Source of the DNA: Bretschneidera sinensis
Taxonomy: Eukaryota > Streptophyta > Magnoliopsida > Brassicales > Akaniaceae
Reading direction: 5' to 3'
Assembly (NCBI GenBank): GCA_023935145.1
Contig: CM043698.1
Location: forward strand, 37,616,001 to 37,680,000
Length of the DNA stretch: 64,000 nucleotides
Numbering within the stretch: position 1 is the first letter of the stretch; every line of letters begins with the position of its first letter. Made by a program: the position numbers and the translations under genes. The notes beneath the pieces were generated by a model. That model did no database searches, was not told the origin of the DNA, and saw nothing but the letters and a program-made list of their open reading frames with translations. Of this stretch, positions 54,246-64,000 are shown one piece after another.

Positions 54246-56110
54246 TATATCTTATGTCATGAGTGCTTTAGATTCAAGCCCTTGAACTCAACAGAAGCAG
54301 CCACACTTCACACTCACTAGGTAAGCTTTATTAAGTATGTTTCGTAACATAACATATCAAAGAAAAACTTTTATAAACCTTATTAAAAACTTAAAGTTCA
54401 TCCTTCACTTTATCACTACGATTTCCAAACACCCTACTTTTGGGATAGAATATTTACTGTTGGTGTTCTGCAATCACTACTGATGATGTACTTTGTCTCA
54501 TTTAACTCAAGACTTATGGTTAGTAAGCATTGAGTCGAGGCTCCACCATGTGTAATTAATCGTATGGGCTTGATCAACATCCCTTATAAATCATTTGCTA
54601 GCTAGAAACTTGATTAACATCTATAATTTTTATACTTGGCTAATACCCAGGATAATTCATTGTAATGCATTGCGTACATGATACTAATCGCACTGACACT
54701 TAGAATCACCCCCATCACAAGTGATATTTTTTCTATCACTTATCACTACTTGACTTTGCCCACTTGTAATTCATTATTATGCTCAGTGTTAACTTGGTGT
54801 TTATACCATCGTACAATACTTACTGTAGCATATATTCATATCACTAGTCCAAGTGACATTATCATCCAATCTGGATTTTACCCCAAGTAACTTCTTGAGA
54901 TTCATATTTTGTAAATTTCTATCACAAGAATACATTCAATTCTAAGTCAAGTATTAACCAAAACATACTAGAAGTCTTCTCAAGACTTATTTGAGAAATT
55001 CACACTTGTCTTAAGCAAATTTTCAATTTATATGTATACCTCTTACATATATAACACCACTAGAAAAAATATATAGCTTTTGTAATTAGAACATACCAAT
55101 TAACAAGATATAAGATTCATAAATCATTATAAATTGAATTAACCAGGAATATAAACAAACATAAATAATATTTTTATTATTAATTTTGTGTTCAAACATT
55201 CTCTCGTTCACTTAAATATAATCTCATATATTTAAGTACTAACAAACACTCATCCCTTAGACCTTATACATTCTTATTAGCCTAATTAAGCCACAAACTC
55301 TTGTTGTGCTTTGCCCTTTTTCTTCAGCAATCGATAATCTTTCTTGAAGTGTTCTGGTTTTCTACAATGGAAATCTTATTATTCTTATCAGAATTGTTTA
55401 AAGGATTCTTTCTCTTGTGAGAATCTTAAGAGATTTTATTCAAAGTCTCTTCTTCCTCTACCAAATTAATATTGGAGAGGGCTGCTTCCTTTCTTTCTTT
55501 CCGTAAATCCTTCTTAATTCAGAGGCAATTGCCTAACTCTTCAAGAGTTAGGTTTTCCTTTTGGTGCTTTACACAACTGTTGAAATTTTTTCAAAGAGAA
55601 GACAGTTTGTCTATAATGGTTGTAACCGTTATGGTCTCATTATTTTTCAGTTTATGTTGAGAGAACTGAACTAGTATAGTTTTTATTTCACTAAACTAAT
55701 TCATATAGAACGAGTATCAACTATTTTGTAAGTGTTAAATTTTATAATAATAAATCGCTTACTTGCAGCATCTTCCTTCATGTACCTTGCTTGCAGCTAA
55801 TGCTACAACTCTTTTGCAGTCTTGACATTATGGTAAGCATCAAACAAAGTGTTGGACATCGCATTTAGAATATAACCCTTGTAGATATCATCATCTTGAT
55901 CCCATTTTTGCCTATCACGAGTCTTAGCAATCGTCTCATTTTCTATAGGTTCTGGCCTTGGTGTAGTGATGACATAATATACTCACAGCAACATTAGAAG
56001 GAAGAACAATTTCTCATGCCAGCAATAAAAATCTCCTCCATTGAAACGTTCAAGTTTGTTGAAGTCCATCGTCATATCTCTCAACGAAATCAAGGATGTC
56101 ATTTTGATAA
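54246..56110 (-). mobile_element. Copia-B internal region with gag (copy 2)
   Basis: Minus strand. This copy keeps the gag N-terminus missing from copy 1: near 56090-55700 'SLRDMTMDFNKLERFNG', 'TPRPEPIENETI', 'RQKWDQDDDIYKGYILNAMS' and 'TLFDAYHNVKTAKELW'. The zinc knuckle (55330-55400) is present once and lacks about 22 bp. As in copy 1 there is no pol in the remaining 1.1 kb. Non-autonomous copia with gag only. Confidence 0.8.
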
Positions 56111-56144
56111 ATAAAGTGAAGAATTAAAACTTAAGATTGTGGGG

Positions 56145-56840
56145 GAGGGGGGGATTTCTAGGAAAATGAGAGTTGTTTGACAAAAGAAATAAGAGAGAAT
56201 AAGAGAAATGGCTTCAAGGCACGACCATGTCGCTTTCCTTAAGGTTTAGTACGCCCCTCATTGTTGCAAGAAGGTTTCCAGCGAATTTCCTCTAAGATAC
56301 AATGAAACTCTGTTGTTATTTTGCCCTTTACACTCATGAAGAATAACCCACAGCAACTTCTATAAGCTTATGAATGAAAAAAAAACCTATGTTTGGAAAT
56401 TTGCAGGTTTTCTAAACATAAGAAGATCAGTTGTGTAGAGAATGAAAAGAAGAATAAGAAAGGAAATATGAAAATCTATATCTTATTTGTAATCTATAAA
56501 TTATGACAGTTAAATACGTTTTTTATAGTGTTTAATTAGTGCCTTTTCATAATAGACACTTTAGTTCAGTAATAAACTGACTCAACTGACTTAACTAAGT
56601 GTATCTTCTCAACAAACACTCTTGTTCATGAGCAACTGTCATTTAACGTTTTGAAATTTCAAATTTTCGAACATCCAGTCGACTAGGTCTTTCATTCAGT
56701 CGACTAAAAAAGTTCCAGAGAGTTTCAGGAAATTTTAGCTTTCCATCCACTCGACTGAATCATTCACAACTTGAATTTCCTTTTCTTTTCTTCTTTTCTT
56801 TGATTTTCTAAAACACCCCAAACTTAAAATCTAAGTTTTA
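56145..56840 (-). repeat. Copia-B 5' LTR (copy 2)
   Basis: Homologous to 17631-18380, placed just upstream of gag. Palindromes at about 56675, 56692 (CATTCAGTCGACT) and 56748. The start of the LTR (minus) is cut at 56840. Confidence 0.75.
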
Positions 56841-57317
56841 CATAGCCTCAAAAACTAGGGAAAAAAAAAAAGCATTGTTAGAAATGAAAATGTTTGTACC
56901 CAAAAGACCACATTAAGATTTATGCAGGACTGAAAATTAAACACATTTGTCACATGATAAGGCATGCACTTACACAAAGGTGCCACAATGAATCCTTTAT
57001 TGGCCTTTGTTAAGACAGACGTTGAGGAGTTTTTACAACATCAAGCTTGTTGTATACAGAGCAAAAGAAAGAGAAGGCAACAAATATCTTTAGCCCCTTT
57101 TCATCTTGTCTTGTTAATCTCTTTTGGGAAATTAATGTCTTATATTCTAAGCTCACAATTAAGGGCCGGGAAACATATGTATGGCATGCACTTGTTGATG
57201 TTTTTTCACTGTGTTATATATATATATTAAAAAGATGAAAGTTGTGTTCTAACAAAATTTCATCTAGAAAGGATATTGAGGCAATTACAATTTACCAAAA
57301 CTAAAACAAATTCAGTG
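56841..57317. other. F-box 3' flank sequence; no gene
   Basis: 56985-57190 resembles worn 3' flank of the F-box units (compare 13330-13400), and 57205-57310 repeats the stretch at 58235-58335 and 46340. The 88-codon open frame 56964-57230 has no known domain. Confidence 0.45.
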
Positions 57318-57545
57318 ATGATATAGTAGATAACTATTCTTTTTATTGTAATTGATGTGCATAGAAATAAAGTTGTGATCATTGATCATAACATACTATC
57401 TTTTGGATACGCATCTGAAACGCACATGTGCTTTTGCAGTTAATCTTAGTGGTATTTCAATCAAGATGTCTCGAGAAATATTCTAAAAAAATCCTCAATT
57501 TGGAGTGCAATAAAATTCTCCTGTTCATCTAGTAATTCATACTGT
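57318..57545 (-). pseudogene. F-box N-terminal relic (locus g)
   Basis: Copy of locus d with a little more kept: plus strand 'GATGTGCATAGAAATAAA', 'GTGATCATTGATCATAACAT', 'GGATACGCATCTGAAACGCA', which on the minus strand is F-box plus the following 'MINDHKF.SMHINYN' region. One frameshift after the start. The 3' flank follows directly, so the middle and C-terminal parts were deleted. Confidence 0.78.
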
Positions 57546-60386
57546 ATGAGGTTTCAGGGATGCAGTGTCTTTTGGGTGGGAGTGGGGCGGAGGGCATTGA
57601 TGAATAGAGGTCAGGCAAATTATACTAAGAGTATATTTATGGTTTAGAGGAATCCTATTCCTATTAGGTAATTACTTCTAATGAAAATTAAATAAGAAAA
57701 GTAAAGACCATCAAATATAGAGCAGGTCTTTGGCAACACTAAAACTCATAGCTAACTTTGTCATTTTTTTTAAGTCAATTTCACAAAGCTCTGTATGGAT
57801 GTTGAGAATTTTCCGGGAAAATAGAGCAGAAAATTTCTAACCCCAAAACCTCAAATTTTCTTTCTATTGATTCCCATTTTTTCGGAATCATTAAGATGCA
57901 TTCATAAAATTGAACATTTACTTCTTAAATTCTATAAAGACACTAAAGTTAATAGGAAAAGCAAAAGTCCTTTAAATTTGGAAGCTGTCAACACAATAGC
58001 AAATACAATGTGAACAAAGAATGCAAATTCCTCTAATTTCAGTAGTTGAAACTCAAAAGCGAGAATATATTCAAGTCTTTAATTTTCGTATTTTTAATAA
58101 ACATTTATACCACGTATTGTTGTGCATAGTCGATTGTACAAACTTGGATGGAGAGAGACCAAAAACAGTCATGAAAAACAAACCCAAAGAGTGAAAACCA
58201 GATTTATATACATATATGATTTATGCACTTGATAATGTTTTTTCACTGTTATATATATTACAAAGATGAAAGTTGTGTTCTAACAAAATTTTCATCTAGA
58301 AAAGATATTGAAGCAGTTACAATTTACCAAAAGAAAAACAAAAAGTATGCATATCTATCTAGTGTGGACTTAGAATTGGACAAAGTTTCCAAGAATTGAT
58401 AGCTAGCAAAGTTACCACATGATAAATTGAAACTGTCTGCTTAAGAGCTTCAATGCAGACCAAGAATTCAGTTCAAGAACACTGACAAAAAAGCCAATTC
58501 TGCAAATTCAAAACCATACTTCAGTTGTCCTCTTTCGTAGTGGAATTTAAAGTTTCCAAGTGCATTATTTGGGCCAAATGCAAAAACTGAGAATAACATA
58601 CCAAATCCAGCAGCAAATTAGCAAGTAATTCTTATCACTAAATATGAAATACTTGATCGATTTTTTGTCAGTAGCTCGTAGGCAATCCAAATGCAATTCC
58701 AGAAATTAGAGGGAGAGTCAACTAAATCAGTATATAATATAGGACATAGATTCTATGTAATATGGTGACAAGAACAAAACCATAATATCATCAGCGGAAA
58801 AAAAATAAATGGAAGTATTATAAATAAGTAGTAAAAGAAGTACTTTAGTAACCTATTCAAATCTTTGATTTCTTCTTCTTGCTTCTTCATCGACTTTGCT
58901 ACATCCAATTCACCATCCTGCTCCCTCTAATAATACTAAAATTTCTACATAAGTATCCAACAAATACTGATTATCCCCAAAGACAACATGACAATCAAGT
59001 ACTTGTTCATTCTTGGGGTCATACGAAACCAATTCTCTATCAGTAGTTTCCATTAAGACCTTTCCATTATCCATCAAACTCACTATCTCCATGTCTTTTT
59101 TTATAGTGAATTGTTTGCTCCAAAACTCAGCAACACCATACTCTTTCATCTCCCATATGTAACAATGACTATAATTTTCATTAGGAACATACAACCAGAG
59201 TGATCCCTTAAATGTAGTAATGTATATGAAATAGAGTAATTTAGAGTAATTAGAAAGACCATTTGGCAGCATCATCTTATAGAATCATTCATGACCCATA
59301 TGAGATAACTCAATTAAATAACGTTTACTGCTCTCACAGCTTTTATCTTTCGCAAGCCAATGAATACCGCCATTCAGAGAAACGTTATAATAAGTGTGAA
59401 GAAGGAGAGATGGAATAGCACTTATACTACTCCAATGTCCCTCTTCTGTGAGAAGTAGGACTAACTTGTTCAACCAGTAGATAACTTCTGCAACTATTAT
59501 TGTTATTGTAATAGATGTTCATAGAAATAAAATTAGGGTCATTGATCATAACATACCATTCTTTTGATAGGCATATGAATTGCACTAGTGATTTCGCGGG
59601 AAACCTTAACAGTATTTCAATCAACACATCTTGAGGAATATACTCGAAATTTTTCAATCTAGAGTCTAGTGAAATCTTCTTATTCATTTTGGTAAGGTTT
59701 AAGGGCTGCAGTCTTTTGGGTGGGTGAGGATACGGAATTGAATAGAGAGGTGAGGAGCACTTGTATTTTAAGGGTTTAGAGAAATCCTTTTCCTATTAGG
59801 TAATTACTTCTAATGAAAATTAAACAAAAAAGGGCAAAAATAAATTTAGGTTGAGTTTTGATGAGAGTCTAAATATTAATTGCTTTTTTAAAGGTACACA
59901 GCCATTACCAAAGGCTGACAAAAATTCGAGAGTACAACTAAATACTACTGATTTAAAATAATAACCAAAGAGTCCATTTTTTTTTCCTACCATAAATGAT
60001 ATCACATGTTAATTTGTGTGCATCGTATTAGGTTTGTTTTTTTGCATAGATTAAAAACAGACCATCCAAGTCTGATTTAAAATTAATTCATAAAGAAAAT
60101 TTTAGTGATCATATGAATGAACTAATTACCGTTGATTAAATGATTAAGACCCCATCTATAAAAAATAAAACCCTAATATGAAGATTCTTCCTGACAAGAT
60201 TAAACCAGCTTCATTGGTTTGTATATAAAAGCCTTCGAAAAATTTCAGAAATAAATTTTTATAATGTAATAATGCAACGGAGAATTGACCCACAACATGG
60301 CCTCACAAAGAGGTTGATGTAACTGCTGAGATAAATGCAGTCCCAAATTAAAAAATAATAATTGTGTACAAAAATTGAGTTCCCTA
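57400..60386. repeat. Duplicated block B, copy 2
   Basis: Collinear with 30130-30988 plus 46342-48496. The empty Copia-A target site (ATGTT once) is at 58235-58239. Confidence 0.93.
58910..59687 (-). pseudogene. F-box pseudogene with internal deletion (locus h)
   Basis: Copy of locus e, slightly better kept. 59427-59687: F-box (PQDVLIEILLRFPAKSLVQF) followed by the same 300-bp internal deletion. 59285-59473: 'GHWSSISAIPSLLLHTYYN' to 'LSHMGHE', ended by a TGA. 58910-59275: 'MMLPNGLSNYSKLLYF', 'CYIWEMKEYGVAEFWSKQF', 'LVSYDPKNEQVLDCHVV', ending in a premature TGA after 'VLLEGAGW'. Not functional as a full FBA protein. Confidence 0.87.
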
Positions 60387-60662
60387 ACTTGAAAACGCCG
60401 TTATATGAGAATCTTATGACATATTTTGGCGCTTATAAGCGCCGCAATATACCGGCGCTTGAAATATGCTTCATATTCCGGCGCTTTCTTTAAGCGCTGG
60501 TATATGCGTTCCGTTTTAAAAAGCGCCGGAATATGCTCCATTGCATATACCGGCGCTTTGAAACGCCTGAATATGAAGCATATTTCGGTGCTTTCCTTAA
60601 GCGCGGGTATATGCTCGAAACCCATTTCATATTCCGGCGCTTTAAAGCACCGGAACATGCAA
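60387..60662. repeat. Subterminal palindromic repeat array of the CACTA element
   Basis: About ten CCGGCGCTT / AAGCGCCGG motifs in both orientations in 280 bp (e.g. GGCGCTTATAAGCGCC at 60428, CCGGCGCTTTAAAGCACCGG at 60635), often spaced by 'AATATGC/GCATAT'. Such arrays bind the TnpA-like protein in En/Spm. Confidence 0.8.
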
Positions 60663-62050
60663 AAAAAATTTAGATATAAAAGCTTGCCGCGATTTTTTGT
60701 TTTTCCCCAAAACTTTCTGCTCCCTTCACTCCATTGCGCCGTTTCCCCCAAATTTCCTATGCTTGGAGAACCACAAGCTGTGAAGAATAGGCGAAGAACC
60801 CTAATTCGTTAGGCATCCGCCTAGAACTGTTGACGCTATTGAACCAGAGCCTAGCCACCGCCATTGCCGCTGCCTCGTACTAACCCAAGACCTATCTGGT
60901 ATAGCTCAAATCCAATTATATTGTCATTTTCATTCTCCATCCATGTTCTTATTTGAGTCCCTAGGTTATATCTGTGATTGGGCATTGTTTTTTGATATGG
61001 GGTTAATCTTGTTTTTTTTATTTAATTTTCTGTGCATTTTGAGCTTGTTTTTGTGATTGTGCTTTTTTTTTTATTCTAATTGATTGTTTGTTTTGTTATT
61101 TTCAGAGATTTTATTTTAGAATTTGTTTTTTTTATAAAAGATTATTGATGTCGATGTGTTTGATTCAAGACCTGAAATTGAATACTGGAAATCAATGAGT
61201 TGACCTTACAACCTGATTGGCCTCTTCTTCCACTTCCTCTTAGGTATTTTCCTTTTGGGTTAGGGTTACATGGAGGTTGCATACTCAAATTAACACTTCC
61301 ATTTGCGATTTCACTTAATTGTTGCTTTTTTACTTGCTTTGAACTCAGATTAATTGATAATCTATGCATACATCAAAGTTTTTTTTTTATTATTTTCTCT
61401 TGTTATATAATATTGGACTGTTAACAGCTACTTTTAGATGGGGCTATCTGTTTTTATCTTTATCTGTTCATCTTTCTCTGCATCTTTTGTTGTTACCAGT
61501 AGTGGTAGTGGGTGCTGAATAGTACTTAGAAGCAGTGTAATCTCCGCCCTTTCTGTTTTTGTTTTTAGCCTGAATTACATATTAATCGTAAGTATTCTTT
61601 TTAAGCAAAAGTTAACAAACGCTTTGATCTTTAATATCTGGTATTCTGGTCAAATGATCATGACGAGCCTGAGTTAAGGGAAGGGTAACATCAATTTAAC
61701 GAAGAAACCTAATAACACCCAGGAACTGTTGAGAATATAATTCTGTGTAGTTATATATAAGAAACAATATTGTAATGAACTGTTATGCAAGTTATACAAG
61801 ATTATTAGTACATATTACGAACATATGAGAGCTTAGGTTGGAATATAAGCATATTTTGGCAAGGTAGGTAGGTTAGCTGTTTTTCAGAAGGTCAATAGTG
61901 TACCTACTAAATATCATCATCAAGTCCCTTCTTGGACAAGGTTAGCTTGTTAGTCGAGATTTTTCTCAATATATCTTAATTAGATTTCATTTTTTTTCCT
62001 TCTATCTTAAGAGACAAACAAAGAGGACATGTCAATGAGATTTACTGAGC
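60663..62050 (+). other. CACTA 5' leader and intron region
   Basis: GC-richer 60690-60900 looks like a first exon or leader. T-rich stretches follow, as in plant introns. The short open frames (60426-60812, 61200-61424) show no domain. Confidence 0.4.
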
Positions 62051-62055
62051 TTTCT

Positions 62056-62430
62056 AATAGCAAGCTTTTTAACAATAATAACTGCATCACACTCTTTTTA
62101 ATCGACAACCATGCATTATTCTAGAAAGCATATGAGAGATATAGAGAGAGAGACTGTTAGGTTTGTAAATAACTTGTTTTAATTAAATCTGCTTCTGCAC
62201 CAGCACCAGCACTGGTGCTGCTACTGCACCAGCCCCATAGTAAGCTTTTCAACAATAATAACCGCATCACACTCTTTTTAATGGACAACCATGCATTATT
62301 CTAGAAAGTATATGAGAGATATAGAGAGAGAGAGACTGTTAGGTTTGTAAATAACTTGTTTTAATTAAATACACGTGCTGGTGCTGCAGCAGCACCAGCA
62401 CAGGTGCTGCTGCTGCACCTGCACCAGCAC
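62056..62430. repeat. 180-bp tandem duplication ending in CAG/CTG hairpins
   Basis: 62056-62235 and 62238-62430 are two copies (shared 'AACAATAATAACTGCATCACAC' type text, 'ATATAGAGAGAGAGACTGTTAGG'). Each ends in a GCACCAGCAC/GTGCTGGTGC inverted repeat, e.g. GTGCTGGTGCTG and CAGCACCAGCAC three bases apart at about 62372-62400. Confidence 0.85.
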
Positions 62431-62901
62431 ATGTGACTATGTGAGGCTTAGATTACTTAGTGATAAATATGTTGGATAGTAAGATTGTTGTGAGTTGGTG
62501 CATTGAGTTTGTATCATAGGCGACTTGTTGTTTGCTCATTTGTACTTGCTAATTTCATTGGATAGTTAAAATTTTACTTAATTCAAAAACTGATTATTAG
62601 TTCATAAAATGCATTATCTTACATTTAAGCTTGATAATTTGTAGAATGTTACTTCAGAATGTAGTAAACTCCCGTTTTAGTTGTATGATTGATTATTGCT
62701 TGTTTTTTAAATCCTATCTGAAACACTTATTTGTTCATTTATTCACAGGTTCTCAAAAGTTATTGATTGCTGCATTTGCTACGAGCCCTTGACCATTCCT
62801 ATCTTTCAGGTATGGTTCTTCTAATTCTTGTTAACTCTTAATGCATTATTGATAGTGTGAGACATAATCATTTTTATGTTTTTATGTATACAGATTGCAA
62901 G

Positions 62902-63843
62902 ATGTATAGGTCAAAATATATTCCTCCCTCAGCCAGAGATAACATGTCAAACCAGGCTCCAGCTGAGTCTTCACACCATCCAGAAGATATTGACCATGAG
63001 CATGAGTATCACCTTGATGATGATCATGATTCGCAAAATGATTCTGAGCATGAGCCAATAACAATGGAAAGTGAAAACAATGATAGTGAACAATTCGAGA
63101 TAATTGGTAATTTTTGTATTATAATACATTCTCTTTATAACTAGTTTGATATCACATTATTATACTAATTATAAAATTTATGTTTTCAATGTATAGATTC
63201 TGAAGGATGGGTGAGGAAGCAAACGTGTGTGCTGAGAACCTCACAAGTGTGGTCCCTTGAACGTGGGGAAAAAATTGTGGTCCACTTCAATACACGTAAT
63301 TAGCCAATTAAAAAGGGTGGCCAAATATTAAGTAGCTGGTTGGGCAAGGTTGCAAAGAGAATGAACCTTTGTCCGCTTAATTACACGGATTGGAAGAAGG
63401 TTCCTTCTAACTACAAGAAGGACCTTGTTTTATTGATTCAGGTAAATAACAACTTAATTTCGGGTTTTCCTCCATTTTTTTTTGTGGTGTTGTACATACA
63501 TAATCTCTAACACTAATAATGTTTATTTGACATCGATTTCCTTTCTTTGTGGTAGAGGAAGTTCCATTACCCTATGATTGAGGCAATAGACAAAATTTTA
63601 TTGAGGATGATAGGGAAAAAATGGAAGGACTACCGATATGTGCTTAAGAGGGACCACGTGAGGAACAAAACAAAACAACAAGTTTTGAGCAACAATGTCC
63701 CAAAAGGAGTAGATCAAGACCAGTTGAGCAACAACTCAGCATCATCCGAGTCAGATGATGCTGAGTTGTCAGATAACACGCTATTGGCATTGAGATACCT
63801 TGAGTTGGCAGATCAGCGCAAAAATGGCAGGTGGACTACCTAG
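62902..63843 (+). pseudogene. CACTA second gene, plant transposase (Transposase_24-type)
   Basis: Three coding exons with good splice sites: 62902-63106 (acceptor before at TATACAG, donor GTAATT), 63197-63441 (donor GTAAAT) and 63556-63843 (acceptor GGTAG). Exon 1: 'MYRSKYIPPSARDNMSN' and an acidic His/Asp/Glu-rich stretch. Exon 2: 'EGWVRKQTCVL', 'GQILSSWLGKVAKRMNLCPL' and 'NYTDWKKVPSNYKKDL'. Exon 3: 'IGKKWKDYRYVLKRDHV', then a Ser/Asn-rich tail. The pattern 'LSSxLGxxA....PLNYxxWKKVP' then 'GKKWKDYK..LK' is that of plant En/Spm transposase_24 proteins. A TAG at 63301 (in 'N*PIKKGG', where Gln is normal) breaks exon 2. Confidence 0.72.
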
Positions 63844-64000
63844 AACGGTTGACTGTCGTTGATTCTATTTTAGGCCTTCAAATTTGCAGTTTTCAGTTTT
63901 AGGAAACTTTCCATTTGCAATTTCCTTTTGTATTCAAGTCAGAATTGACTGTCGTTGATTCTGCCTTAATACAATCGCTTAATTTTAGTAATTTCCTTAG

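Larger units (their letters stand above)
60387..64000 (+). mobile_element. CACTA (En/Spm) element, right end outside window
   Basis: Left edge at 60387, where duplicated block B stops; the host copy at 48491-48497 shows the uninserted sequence. The first 280 bp are dense in subterminal GCGCTT/AAGCGCC motifs. A spliced gene with Transposase_24 features follows. The left terminal bases (ACTTGAAAAC) are not a clean CACTA, so the very end is worn. Confidence 0.72.

Noticed and set aside
9577..59687. Calling this window an S-locus
   Set aside because: F-box/FBA proteins of this kind are found in SLF clusters and also in many other clusters. No S-RNase or other S-locus marker is in the window.
62180..62430. 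CAG/CTG tract as a polyglutamine or polyalanine coding exon
   Set aside because: No open frame through both repeats with splice sites. Inverted repeat arms explain the pattern better.

Overview
This window looks like AT-rich nuclear DNA of a flowering plant, most likely a eudicot. It carries F-box/FBA genes, Ty1/copia and Ty3/gypsy elements with tRNA-iMet and tRNA-Asp primer sites, LINE and CACTA remnants, and spliced gene fragments. I cannot name the species. No rRNA, tRNA, CRISPR or bacterial-type operon was seen. Nearly everything is mobile DNA. The only intact host-like gene is one F-box gene at 51076-52233 (minus strand).

Layout. 1-4467: 3' part of a decayed copia element and its LTR. 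4475-5645: small TRIM-like LTR pair with a PBS. 5640-6640: LINE remnant. 7340-9575: LTR-like insertion. 9577-11915: F-box pseudogene split by a solo LTR with TSD TAAGA. 12390-15860: duplicated block with a frameshifted F-box gene. 17631-27525: non-autonomous copia (Copia-B) containing a 2.1 kb solo gypsy LTR (TSD TGTAT), which itself contains an inverted two-part gypsy element at 18931-24146 (TSD ATTAA) whose two outer ends are both LTR 3' ends. 27491-28480: truncated chimeric F-box gene. 29293-29941: fragment of a WD40 gene. 30989-46336: large copia (Copia-A, TSD ATGTT) with an extra third ORF and, nested inside it, a gypsy element lacking RT (34394-39575, TSD CATAC). 47020-47796: F-box pseudogene. 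49363-49443: last codons of a WD40 gene. 49655-60386: second copy of the duplicated region, holding the intact F-box gene, a CACTA end fragment, the gypsy LTR/Copia-B junction and two F-box relics. 60387-64000: CACTA element with a Transposase_24-type gene.

History read from nesting. The region 12390-48496 (copy 1) and 49655-60386 (copy 2) are tandem copies of one F-box segment. Copy 2 keeps the empty target site of Copia-A at 58235-58239, so Copia-A inserted after the duplication. The gypsy-LTR/Copia-B junction is shared by both copies, so that insertion came first. Eight F-box loci, all on the minus strand, are in different stages of decay.

The most unusual signals are: the inverted gypsy element with U5 ends at both sides and a perfect 5-bp TSD; arrays of short palindromes about 100-300 bp upstream of the TATA box in the LTRs of three different retroelement families; and a second such array with its own TATA box in front of the third ORF of Copia-A, which suggests an internal promoter.
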